Shown: positions 25,352 to 34,739 of the stretch, one piece after another
Layout of the letters: each line of letters begins with the position of its first letter
Position numbering within the stretch: position 1 is the stretch's first letter
Assembly: GCA_021904315.1 (NCBI GenBank)
Contig: CM038911.1
Location: 2,358,501-2,422,500, forward strand
Origin: Sphagnum magellanicum
Lineage: Eukaryota; Streptophyta; Sphagnopsida; Sphagnales; Sphagnaceae
Length of the DNA: 64,000 bases
Reading direction: 5' to 3'
Program-made: the position numbers and the translations under genes
Notes under the pieces: model-generated
Databases searched by the model: none
What the model saw: only the letters and a program-made list of their open reading frames with translations
What the model was told of the DNA's origin: nothing

Positions 25352-26700
25352 TCAAGGTGTTGTAGAAGAACATGATGAATAGTACCAATTGCCGACGGGA
25401 ACTTGAGTGAGCTCCGACTTGAGGCAGAAGAGATGGTATCCACCATTACAGTTGTCACAAAGTAGCATCTGATCAGCATCGTCCATCCTCTGACATACTT
25501 GACATGGATAATCAAGTGGAGGAATCCAAGTCGACGTGATGATGGTAGGATCCAAGTTCGGCAAGTGGCAGGGCGCACAATTTTTGGAATGATCACGAAT
25601 TGTGCGTCCGTCAGCTCCTTGTAACTCCAACACACCTGAAGGCCTGATTGCCTTAATCCTCAAAATAGTGCGACCGGAAGAAGTGTCTAAAGTATCATTG
25701 GGTTGTCGCTGAAGATACACAAAATCACCAACATCAAATTGTCTCACCTTAGGTTTGTAACTGCCACCTCGTGTGTGTGCATACCGTAAGGTGTCTCGAT
25801 GTTGTGCAATGGACAAGTTTTCCATGGCCATGGGCATAACCCTCCTGAATAGAGCAGCCCTTTCTGCAATGACCCTAGCCCAAGTGGCCGGGGAATCCAA
25901 GTCCACAACCTGGTCCATTTGAGCAGTAATGGAAGAGGGTGGAATGGGGTGTCTCCCAAAAAGTAAAAAGTAAGGAGAGAAATGAGATAAAGAGGCGTGT
26001 TTAGACATCCTGTAACCCATGGCGATGTAAGGGAAGGCCAGGTCCCAATCCTCTTTGTTCTTAGTGAGGCAAATCTTCCGAAGTCCTTTCTTGCACGTTT
26101 GAACCATTCTTTCTACAAGGCCATCAGCTTGGGGATGATATCTTGAAGTCCGACGATGGTCAATGAGAGCATGGTCAAGTAGGTCTTGGAATTCTCCCCT
26201 GAATTATGATCCTTAATCAGTAAGGCACTCAGCACAAGCCCCAAATCTACTTAAAACCTGTTGTAAGAAAGCCTGACTGGTGCTGTGTGATGACTTGTCT
26301 GGTAGCGCAACAAGCTCAACCCACTTTGAAAAATGCTCAATCATAATCATGATGTAAACATTACCCCTAAAGGTTTGTGGTAACTCTCCAGCTAAATCAC
26401 ATGACCAACAATAGAACATGCCCTGAATAGGGAGTGGAGAAAGCGTGAGCTGTTGAGAGGAGAAAGAAGTTCTCACTTTATTACATTGTTCACACCTAGC
26501 AATGATGTCTCAGACTTGAACATACATACCTCTCCAATGGTAATGAGGAGCGAGAAGGCTATAAGTACACTTAACTCCAAAGTGTCCAAGCTCCGAGTGT
26601 ACCTTTTGAATAAGACCATGCCGTTCATGTGGTGGTGGAACCACTATGTCGCCTTGTGGTAAGCATTGGACAAGGTGATTGTCCCTCCATGAATAGCGTT
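25352..26700 (-). pseudogene. Integrase with C-terminal PHD finger
   Basis: Downstream of RNase H, the same frame contains an HHCC zinc finger (HSELGHFG, then CEQC at about 26482-26493). A DDE core follows: CDLAGE, then LTD before a stop, then GLVERMVQ just upstream of 26107. The C-terminal module is GDFVYLQRQ...LRIKAIRPSG. The last part, 25370-25504, is a C4HC3 PHD-type finger: C-x2-C-x11-C-x2-C-x4-H-x2-C-x14-[C]-x2-C. The seventh ligand is now Tyr (WYYSSC where WYC is expected). Integrase joins retroviral-type DNA to chromosomes, and PHD fingers commonly read histone tails. In-frame stops at 26783-26785, 26510-26512, 26213-26215 and 26204-26206 break it. Domain calls are confident; a targeting role for the PHD is inferred. 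Confidence 0.88.
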
Positions 26701-26782
26701 TGGACCACTGTTGTATGCGATTTTGCTGATTTGACGTAACTTGGGGAGGGTATTCCCCATGTTGAAGAAACCTCAGAGTGTC

Positions 26783-28594
26783 TTAGTCCTCCCATATATC
26801 GAGAATGGGCTGCTCAACCAATTTGCATTGCAGTAATGCAAGATAATTAGATGCCTCAGATACATGTACTGCTTGAATCTGGTCAAAATCTTGCTTGGCT
26901 TTTGAAAAATCTTCAGAGGTAGTGAGGGGTCTTCGTGACATGGTATCCGCATTCTGATGTGTAATACCAGGTCGGTGAATAACCTTGAACTCATACTCTT
27001 GAAGTATAAGCGCCCAATGAGCTAACTTACCAGTAAACTTATCATTGGTCATTAACCACTTGATAGGCTGGTGGTCGGTATACAAAGTGAAATTGGTGCC
27101 ATAAAGATAAGGCCTGAAATGTATGACGGCCCATACAACAACAAGGCATTCCCCCTCGTATGAGGAGTAGTTACTCTCAGCCTTGTTGTTGCTTCGAGAT
27201 GCATAGGCGATAACATATTCTTTGCCTTCCTCATCAAGTTGGCCAAGAATAGCTCCAATACCAAGAGCACTCCAGTCAGTGTGTAGAATAAAAACCTTGT
27301 TGAAATCAGGTCTTCTCAGAATGGGGAACTCTGAAAGCTTTTCCTTGAGTGAGTTGAAAGCTTCCTGAGCTTCATCACTCCATGTCCAAGCAACATCCTT
27401 TTTTAACAATGCATAGAGAGGATGAGCAATAGTACTAAAATCTTGGACATAAATTCTGTAGTAATTGCATAATCCGATGAAGCTCTTCAACATGTGAACA
27501 TCAGTAGGATTGGGCATCTCCAAAATGGCTACTACTTTGGCCCAATGAGCCATGGTACCATTTGGCAAAATTCTATGTCCAAGGTAGATTACTGAGGTGA
27601 CAGCAAACTCACACTTTTTAGGATGGATCTTCATATTGACTTCGTGGAGCCTCTTGAATAACTCCTCAAGATGAGCCAAATGCTGCAGGAGTCCCTTGCT
27701 ATGTACTAGGACGTCATCTATGTAACACTTCAGGAAATCTACCCCTTCGAGAACCTGGTCCATGACTTGTTGAAAGAAGACAGGTGCATTCTTCAATCCA
27801 AAAGGCATCACAAGCCATTCCCATAACTTGTTGTTTCCATGGAATGTTGTTTTCTTGCGATCCTTCTTAGCGAGCACAATCTGGTTGAAACCTTGCCTCA
27901 TATCCACAATTGTGAAGATGTTTGAATCTCTAATGCTATCAAACAATTCTTCAGGGATGGGCATGGGGTACCTATCCTGCGGTGTAACTAGGTTCAAAGG
28001 CCTATAATCCCCGCACATCCTTTTCTCAGTCCATAATCCAGCTGAATCTTTCTTTGTTGGCATTACTATAGCGGCTACGAAATCAAAACTTGATGGCTGA
28101 ATGAGACCTACTTCATGGAGCTCTTTGCATCTTTCATCTACTAGTTCCCATTCATGTTTGCTCAACCTATGCCTCCTTTGATAGATAGGTGTCTCATCTG
28201 TAAGGTCTACAGAAAACTGCATGGTCTTACACCTACCTAAGTCTTTCATTGAGAATGCAAACACATTCTCATACTTAATTAGCAAGTTTGTGATTTGGTT
28301 TCTTTCCTTCTTGGTGAGCTGGTTCCCCATAATGAAAGGGTAGTTGGAAACACTTGGAATGGAGTTAGAAAGTGTGTTTGAAGAACCTGATGTATTGGGT
28401 TCTCCACTATCCAACTGTGTAGATTCGTAGAAGGTTGTGATTGTTTCTCCAAAAGCTGATGCACCTCCAGGTGTATTAGACACAACTTGAGTCAAATTAC
28501 ATGGTACCTCCTCCCCCCCCGACACTGAGAGTGAAATGTAGAGTGTTGAAGATAGGCAAGTGTACTTGGTCGGGGTGCCATGTGGTTGCATCAC
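26783..28594 (-). pseudogene. Reverse transcriptase and RNase H
   Basis: A 603-codon open stretch covers the RT and RNase H of the Gypsy polyprotein. RT spans about residues 165-345, with FTIVDMRQGF (catalytic D231), WLVMPFGLKNAP and CYIDDVLVHS (D293, D294). RNase H spans about 435-555, with FILHTDWSALGIG (D440), SSYEGECL, LYTDHQPIKWL (D507) and HQNADTMSR (D550). All catalytic acidic residues appear intact. These copy element RNA into DNA and remove RNA strands. The stretch opens in a different frame from the methyltransferase tail, with a G8 run at the junction. It ends at an in-frame TAA before the integrase zinc finger. This is the best-preserved part of the element. Confidence 0.95.
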
Positions 28595-28658
28595 TAGAAT
28601 TGCAAGTTGATCGAACTAGTGTTGGTGTTGTGTACATTTGAAAGAGTACACAAGTTAC

Positions 28659-29603
28659 CAATAACCATGTAAGAGAGTTCAGGTCCATGCCTCTCCCTAG
28701 TAGAGCATTACGCTCCAATCTAGTCACCTTAATGTGACTAGTAGTGCCAGCTTGGAACCCCATAGCCCTTTCTCTTTCTTCTGGGCTTGGTTCATCCCAA
28801 GTGGCTGAAGCATGATGATACACCAGGCCTGGCCCATCTCCTTGAAAGGCGTGTGCTCCTGGGAAGGAAACAAAGGTGGGCCAAACACCTCTTGGTTTTC
28901 CTATTGTGTTCGTAGGAAACCAAGGAGGTTTTTCTTGCCTTGTAATTGGTTGGCAAGAACTTTGATCATCCAATATGTGAAAAATTTGCAGGTTGGGTCT
29001 TTGATAGTGTATTTCAAAGCTAACTGCAGAACTGAGAGTGGTGCCAAGTTGGTCCACCAATTGCGCAGCTGGTGCGCATAGGAACCGCATTGTGTCGCAT
29101 CAAGTAAGAGCGGCTCTCCAAAATAATGCTTGACCAGTGTGTAGTGCTCCTGGACTTTCTCCCTCTGATCAAGCTGAGAAGGAGTGTTCTCAATTACATA
29201 CCTAAGTGTAGGAGAAATGGATTGAGCCCAGGTGATCAATCGTACCATGTTCGTGAAAAGACCAGATCTTGTGTCATTCAAGCCTTCTCCAAATCCAGCC
29301 GTTGAAAATCCTTGACACTCCTAACCTGAAATGATGAGGTCGACAGGGCAAGTAATTCCATATGCTTCTTCTGAATTAGTTGTATGTCAGAGGGCAAAAA
29401 TGTGAAACTAGCCTTCCATGCGGTGGTTGCAAATTGTTGGGGTAAAATCTTGTTGTGAACTCTTTCATTTTTGATGCCGCCACTTGCCTTGCAATAGGAT
29501 CAATGTCTACGTAGAAATACCTCCGAACCACCATCCCCGACTGTAGTAGGGCTTCGAGACCTGTACTAATACCACCAAAGAGCTCTAGTAATGTAATCCC
29601 TTC
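28659..29603 (-). pseudogene. C5 cytosine-DNA methyltransferase domain in the polyprotein
   Basis: Between protease and RT lies a methyltransferase of about 315 residues with motifs in canonical order. Motif I is LELFGGISTG (29588-29559) and motif II is FYVDIDPIAR. Motif IV is ECQGFS, with the catalytic Cys codon at 29315-29317. Motif VI is YVIENTP (about 29200-29180) and motif VIII is GSYAHQLRNWWTNL. Motif IX is EERERAMGF and motif X is LLGRGMDLNSL. The enzyme class transfers methyl groups from S-adenosylmethionine to cytosine C5 in DNA. Frameshifts near 29425, 29350 and 28930 (an A5 run on the coding strand) and a TAG at 29321-29323, where Trp is expected just before ECQ, inactivate it. Motif IV has Glu where Pro is usual. 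Capture of DNMTs by retrotransposons has been reported in charophyte algae and dinoflagellates. The domain identity is strong; its function in the element's life cycle is inferred. Confidence 0.9.
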
Positions 29604-29978
29604 CTTAGGTGGTGTCCAGGTGATGAGTTGACGAAGTAATGGCTTAATCGGTTCGCCATGGCTTTCCATGCTTTCAAAACTAGACAAAGCTTTGACCAAG
29701 GGCTTGTGGGCTACTTTGAACCTTTGTAAAACCTTTGGTCCATGTTGGATGTCAGTAGGAACCACCTTCAAGCTTTTAGTAGCTTGAACATAAGCTATCT
29801 CTTCCTCATCTCCCTCTATCCATTCGTGGCTAGCTTGTTGGATGTAGGAAATGGTGTGTGCTTCCTTGAACATGCAATGGTGAGCCATAGGACTATGGTT
29901 CCCATGTAAATCAAGGGGTATGTATCCCAAGTGGTGGCCATCAGTTTCCCAATCCACTCTGTAGTACGCATGTTCGAA

Positions 29979-30872
29979 CTAATTGTCAATTGTGAAACTT
30001 GGTGGAAACAGGGCCTCTTGCCCAATGAGCACATCATAACTTGTGGCATTGGTGACTAAACATCTGACCTGTAAGCAAAGCTCCTGATCTGTACCTTCAT
30101 TGAATTTAAGTGTAATCAAATCTGAGCTTTCCCCAAGTACCTCCTCTACGCTCCCACTAGCGGTGCGAATCTGCCACATAGATTTTCGTAGTTTGGAGTC
30201 AAGCATGCCCATCTTCTTGGTGAATTGAATTCCAAGAATCACTGGTTGGGCACCTATGTCAAGAAGTACGACTCTAGGTGTATGTCCTCCCACTTGGATT
30301 GTTGACCCAGTATTGTTGACAATGGCAACTCCGGTGGTGATGGAAGTTCTTTCACTAGGCACCACCTTCGAAAATGAGTGAGAGACTTTGTGGAGAGCAT
30401 GGCTATCCACAACACCTTTGTTGAATAACAAATCCACAAGTGAGGTGCTCTGAACTCTCTTCTGATATGTGAATGTAGAATCAGAGGTAGGAAAGCCTAC
30501 TAGTTTAGCCATGCTAGAACTAGTGACCAGATTACGAACGCCATCTACAACATGTGAACCAATCAAATGTCTCTCCAAGGTGTTGGATGGGACCTCTGTA
30601 GCATGTGGATCAGGGATTGGTAGAGGACCTGATGTAATGTTCAAGGTATCCTCTAAGATTGCAATTATGTCCTTGGTGCTTAGCTTCAAATCTTGAAAAC
30701 TAAACAATGGTGTACTCACAAGCTTTTGTGCCACATCATGCATTTGAAGTTGGCATTCCATAAGTTGATTAGTGGAAAATTGTGTGTTTTCCTGATGTAC
30801 ATGTACTCCTGGGACACGAGAATTTGATGCCCTAACAGCTTGTGGTGTAGTAGTCTCTCCCCCCCTCGCCAA
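29979..30872 (-). pseudogene. Retroviral-type aspartic protease region
   Basis: A 297-codon open stretch in frame with the nucleocapsid part. It contains VVLLDIGAQPVIL, matching the active site of retropepsin-like proteases but with Ile in place of the usual Thr/Ser after Asp. A downstream YDVLIGQEAL matches the flap-to-C-terminal part of Gypsy proteases. The enzyme would cleave the polyprotein into its mature parts. A TAG at 30873-30875 separates it from the zinc-knuckle part and a TAG at 29979-29981 from the methyltransferase part. Both can arise from Gln or Trp codons by one transition. Confidence 0.8.
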
Positions 30873-30875
30873 CTA

Positions 30876-31670
30876 GGTGCGTTCCTCTTCCATGTTGAAA
30901 GGATGAAAAGATTGTGGCATGACTGTTCGAGCTCCTTTAGCCCTGGTAATAGGACTTGAACCAGATGCGAGTCCATCGGTTTGAATTACCTGCCTAGTGG
31001 CAGAAACTTTGGGTGCCACACTAGCTTCTTGTGTCGTGACATAGGAAGGGCAAAAAGAAGTAGCAACTTCTGGTGTGAAACTAGAATTGCATGGAGTGGA
31101 AAGAACATACTCCCCAACCATGGCATCATGTGGAAGGCCATAGAATGACCTAGGAGGTCCCTCTCGTGATCCTAAACTTTGTACAGGTTGGGCATGACTA
31201 GCTAGTTGGGAGGACTTACCTTTTAGATTAGCAAGTTGAGCCTTCAATGATTTGAGTTCATTTTGTAAAGTCTGAACTTGAATTGCATGGGCTTGAAGCA
31301 CCTCCCTCTTGTCAGCATTGTGCTCCTTCTTCTTAGCATTCTTGTTGGAATTACCCTTGGTGGGCAAAGCCTGAGTGGAAGGTTGAGGTGCCTTGGCTTT
31401 TGGTTGAAGGATAGCGGAAGATGCTGGCGGATTTTGCTGTTGTAATCGAAATTGCTTCCGCTCTGGGAACTTGGCAAAACAGACAGATTCCTGATGTCCC
31501 TCTTTTCCACAATAATCACAAAAGAGATCTTCAGAAGGAATGTTGCACTCACTAGCTTTGTGGGTAGGATTGCCACAATAGTTGCAAGAAGGTAGGATGG
31601 GTGTAGCCGTGTGCACTGCTTTAGTCCTTGAAGAAGAATGTGATGATCTAGTTGGCGGAGTTGGTGTAGG
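30876..31670 (-). pseudogene. Gag nucleocapsid with two CCHC knuckles
   Basis: An open stretch in the Gag frame has CNYCGNPTHKASEC and CDYCGKEGHQESVC, two C-x2-C-x4-H-x4-C knuckles that bind RNA in retroelement nucleocapsids. A Lys/Gln-rich, probably coiled segment follows (about 31340-31200) and then a Ser/Thr/Pro-rich linker to the protease. It is separated from the capsid part by TAA codons at 31671-31673 and 31800-31802, each one transition from CAA. Confidence 0.88.
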
Positions 31671-32749
31671 TTAAGGCCTTGAATGTGATGGAGGCCTCAT
31701 AGTACTCGCCTCATAGTGTGCATGAGCCAGTTCCAACTTTTCGGAAATGTTGTACACATCCAGCAAAGTGTACGAGTCTCCAAATTCTGCAAAGACTCGT
31801 TACAAAACCTGTGCGTGGAGTGTTGGAGTACCTTCCAAAGAATGAAGATACCGGTGAGCAGCTTCCAAACCGGTGATGCTCTGGGTATCCTCTTTGAGTT
31901 TAAGAAGCCTCCTGTAAAGCATCTTGAGGGTTTCATCCTTCTGCCGAGAGAAGGTGGCGAGCTGCAGAATTTTTTCGGAACTTTTGACTGGAAATTCCAG
32001 CTTAAGAATTTGGAAGAATTCCCCCACTGGATCAACAAAAGCTGGCGCATCGGTGGTGGGGGGAATGTTTGTAGTCGTAGTAATGAGTTGTTGAGGAGAA
32101 AGGTTTACTGAGGTAGGTATCGGGTTTGGATTATTCGGCATAGTCCCGTGATGTGCAATTGCAGCTTGAGAGGCGGTGGCGATGGCTATGGCGTAAGCTG
32201 GATTGGGAATCTGGGTGACATCCAAAATCCTTGCAGAATGTTGCTCGTAGACATCCAATGCTTCATAATGCACATAACGAGCTAATTGTTTGAATGCAAA
32301 CGCCTCGGTGTAATTAGCGCCGTACTTGAGCTCCAATTCACAAACCAGAGTTGAGAAGGTTGCCTTGAATTCCTTCAAAGAAATGTACTTAGCCTTCCGC
32401 TGAACTTCTCAATTCTCCCAAAGGAACTTCTAACCTCCATGGTGTATATGGGTGTTGAAGTCACAGCTTGCAACGGAGTATACGGTGATGGTGTGAAAGT
32501 AGGTGCAACAATAGGCGTACCCCACTGATTAACCCCTCCAAATGGACTTTGATGTACTGTTGATGTGGTGTAACCTGAACCTGAATTCCTCGTAGGAGTT
32601 GTACTAGATGACGGTGGTGTTGTGGATGCTTGATGGTACCGTTGTGAAGATCGTGAGCTTAAAGAAATTGGCTCAAAGGATTATGTGTTACTTCATAGCT
32701 GATACCTGGGCTCTGGCCTAGCGGTAATGCTTTCATCATCCGAGGACAT
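31671..32749 (-). pseudogene. Gag matrix/capsid region
   Basis: Two possible start codons lie at 32749 (ATG TCC TCG) and 32739 (ATG ATG AAA), in different frames. A Ser/Thr/Pro-rich N-terminal part leads through at least two frameshifts (near 32660 and 32400) to the main Gag frame from 32378. That frame carries a capsid-like helical region, including EFFQILKLEFP and LYRRLLKLKEDTQ. The capsid part continues after a TAA at 31800-31802 with a VFAEFGDSY-type stretch. Gag would assemble the particle in which reverse transcription occurs. Confidence 0.75.
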
Positions 32750-32904
32750 GGTGTTGTCCCATACCCTAAAATGTTGTGATAATATACAACACTAACTACA
32801 AAATCCTAACACAACGTACAATGTGAAGAATAAAGTGCGTTGTTGGGAATGACCCGTGACACACAAATATTGCACGGAAGTCAAATAGATGTTGGATGAA
32901 AAGG

Positions 32905-33250
32905 CAGGACGTAGATGGTAGGACGTAGGATGGCAGGACGTAGGGTGGTAGGACGTAGGGGTGGTAGGACGCAGGACGATAAGCACGTAAGACGAAGGAC
33001 GTAGGACGTAAGGCAGTAGGATGCAGGGCGACAGGACGCAAGACGGCAGGCTCGCAAGACGAAGGGCGATAGGACGCAGGACGGCAGCCGAACGAACGGA
33101 AGTCGGACGGACGGAAGTCGGAAGAACGGAAGTCCATGGACAGAAGTCGGACGGACGGAAGTCGGAAGAACGGAAGTCCATGGATAGAAGTCGGACGGAC
33201 GGAAGTCCGTGGACGAAAGTCGGACGGACGGAAGTCCGACGGACGAACCA
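32905..33250. repeat. GGACG-rich minisatellite in the leader
   Basis: The left half is built from words such as 'ggtaggacgtagg'. The right half has a 44-bp unit repeated about 2.6 times without indels (33102, 33146, 33190), then a shorter 29-bp version. It is CpG-rich compared with the surrounding DNA. Confidence 0.85.
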
Positions 33251-33269
33251 AGGTCTAACGATGGCAACG

Positions 33270-33790
33270 TTTTCGCTTGCAACGCTGCAACAACGATGCT
33301 GTTGCAACGTTGTTGTTGCTGCGGCACTACGACACTACTGTTGCTATTACTAGAGCTCGCAGCGATGGCGTTGTTACAGCTTTAGCTGTGGCGTTACTGG
33401 AGCTCATAGCGACGTTGTGCAACGTGGCTGGAGCTCGTAGCGGCGCTGTGCAACGCGGCTGGAGCTTGCAGCGATGGCACTATTGGAGTTCGTAGCGGCG
33501 CTATGCAGCTCGTTGCGGCGCTGTGTAACAGCGCGTTGGAGCTCGTTGCGACGTTGTGTAACAGCGCGTTGGAGCTCGTTGTGGCGCTGTGCAAGGTTAT
33601 TAGAGCTCGCTACGACGCTGTGCAGCAGCGTGCTGGAGCTCGTTGCGGCATTGTGTAGCGTTGCTAGAGCTCGTTGCAACGCTGTGCAGCGTTGCTAGAG
33701 CTCGCTGCGGCGTTGTGCAGCAGCGTTAGAGCTCGCTATACAGCGCTGCTAAAGCTCGCTGTGCAACGCTGCTGGAGCTGGCAACACGAT
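33270..33790. repeat. CpG-rich minisatellite in the leader
   Basis: Repeated gagctcgt-gcg-cgctgtgcaacg units, about 29-36 bp long, recur some fifteen times with base changes and small indels. One interval is 31 bp (33431 to 33462). CpG is frequent in almost every unit, unlike the rest of the window. Confidence 0.85.
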
Positions 33791-34159
33791 GTATGTTGCA
33801 GTTCACGTCGCGACAGCAGGCGGTGCTTAGTTGCTCTGCAACGATGGCAGCCGCCGCCGCCACCTTAATTTTGTTCTTTTTTTTTTTTTTTTTACTTCTA
33901 AGCCGCCACAGGAGAAAGATGGAAAGAAATAGGGAGGGGGAGCTTTGAAACCTGTTCAAAGATCTCAACTTTGTTGGTTGGCTTTAATGTAACACGAAAG
34001 CTCCTTCCCATAGCAATAGTAGTAGCAACTTGCGCTCCCTCCTTGCGCTCCCTCCTTGCGCTCCCTCCGGCAGCAACAACACCACACCAGTAATAACAAC
34101 TCTAGAACTTCAAAAGTGCAAAAAATCTGTTCCTTTCAACATGAAGCAACAAGAAATAG

Positions 34160-34171
34160 AGTTTTTCTAGA
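34160..34171 (-). promoter_or_regulatory. Self-primer binding site
   Basis: The 12 bases next to the last LTR base read TCTAGAAAAACT in element orientation. With three LTR bases this forms AATTCTAGAAAAACT, the exact complement of AGTTTTTCTAGAATT, which starts at the predicted RNA start (34301-34287). No tRNA-type primer site (such as TGGTATCAG) adjoins the LTR. The arrangement matches the Tf1/sushi mechanism, in which the mRNA 5' end folds back and primes minus-strand synthesis. It is inferred from sequence complementarity. Confidence 0.8.
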
Positions 34172-34482
34172 ATTGAAATAAATTGCAAAGAAGTAGTGAA
34201 GGTGTATGTAGATGGTGGCCGTGTAGTAACCACCGTGAGCATCTAGAAAATCCAAGTGAACTATGGAGGCAACTCTCATACAAAGGAATTCTAGAAAAAC
34301 TAAAGGACAAGGGAGGGGCTTGGCCCTTTTATACAGCCACCAAAAGCTAAAACCCTAAACCTAATAGCGCACAATCACTTCAGAACGTTCATAACCTTAC
34401 AACCATACAATAACCCTAAAAGATATGACGGGCATGCCTGTAATCGGCCATCATGCATGAGGCCGTGCATACGGGCATGACA
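34172..34482 (-). repeat. Truncated 5' LTR (block B only)
   Basis: This 311-bp copy of block B shows 12 substitutions and no indels against 24818-25128. It lacks block A, so the U3 start is missing. The outer edge ends ...GACA (plus strand) and is followed by TCAT. It keeps the TATA box, predicted RNA start and U5 end, so transcription could in principle still start here. Confidence 0.9.
34287..34333 (-). promoter_or_regulatory. LTR core promoter and predicted RNA start
   Basis: TATAAAA reads from 34333 to 34327 in element orientation. AGTTTTTC begins 32 bases further on, at 34301, a normal plant TATA-to-start spacing. This start is chosen because the bases that follow complement the primer site exactly. 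The same elements occur in the 3' LTR. Confidence 0.7.
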
Positions 34483-34739
34483 TCATGTCCTTAGATGTTG
34501 AATTATGGTAAATACTGTTGGAAAAGTGAAAGTGAAACTCAAAAGACATGTTATTGTATGTCTTTTTTTGCATTTTTTTTCATCCCAAACGTGTAAAAAT
34601 AAAATTCCAATGCAATTTGCCATCGTAATAATGAAGGTGAAATGTCATTATGAAATACTAGACTAGTGTTAGCTTTCGCTGATATCAAACTTCAAAAATC
34701 ACAACTACTGCTACAGAAACAACTGTTATGCAAATAGTT

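Larger units (their letters stand above)
32750..34159 (-). other. Retrotransposon leader with minisatellites
   Basis: This 1.4-kb untranslated leader lies between primer site and Gag. It includes a GGACG-rich array (about 32905-33250) with an exact 44-bp period at gtcgg 33102, 33146 and 33190. A second array (about 33270-33790) has units of about 29-36 bp built on gagctcgt and gcggcgctgtgcaacg words. There are also a T-run near 33876-33892 and three copies of ttgcgctccctcc at about 34032-34066. Apparent open stretches here are low-complexity products of the repeats, not genes. Confidence 0.75.
24646..34482 (-). mobile_element. Ty3/Gypsy retrotransposon with DNA methyltransferase and PHD finger, permuted ends
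   Basis: The 9,837-bp element reads on the minus strand. In coding order it has LTR fragment B (34172-34482), a primer site, a 1.4-kb leader with minisatellites, Gag, zinc knuckles, protease, C5 methyltransferase, reverse transcriptase, RNase H, integrase and PHD finger. A polypurine tract, a full LTR (24818-25302) and an LTR fragment A (24646-24817) follow. TCAT flanks both outer edges (24642-24645 and 34483-34486). The two B copies are each 311 bp and differ at 12 sites, 11 of them transitions. The two A copies are each 172 bp and differ at 4, all transitions. Gypsy order (RT before integrase) and motifs place it in Metaviridae. It carries at least eight in-frame stops and at least five frameshifts, so this copy cannot make its proteins. 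Confidence 0.93.

Noticed and set aside
32693..32706. A word resembling the initiator-Met tRNA primer site (AGGTATCAG in element orientation)
   Set aside because: It lies inside the Gag start region, about 1.5 kb from the LTR end, and matches only partly. The site adjacent to the LTR is complementary to the element's own RNA start instead.
32792..33698. Several overlapping open reading stretches on both strands
   Set aside because: They are low-complexity translations of the two leader minisatellites and carry no domain.
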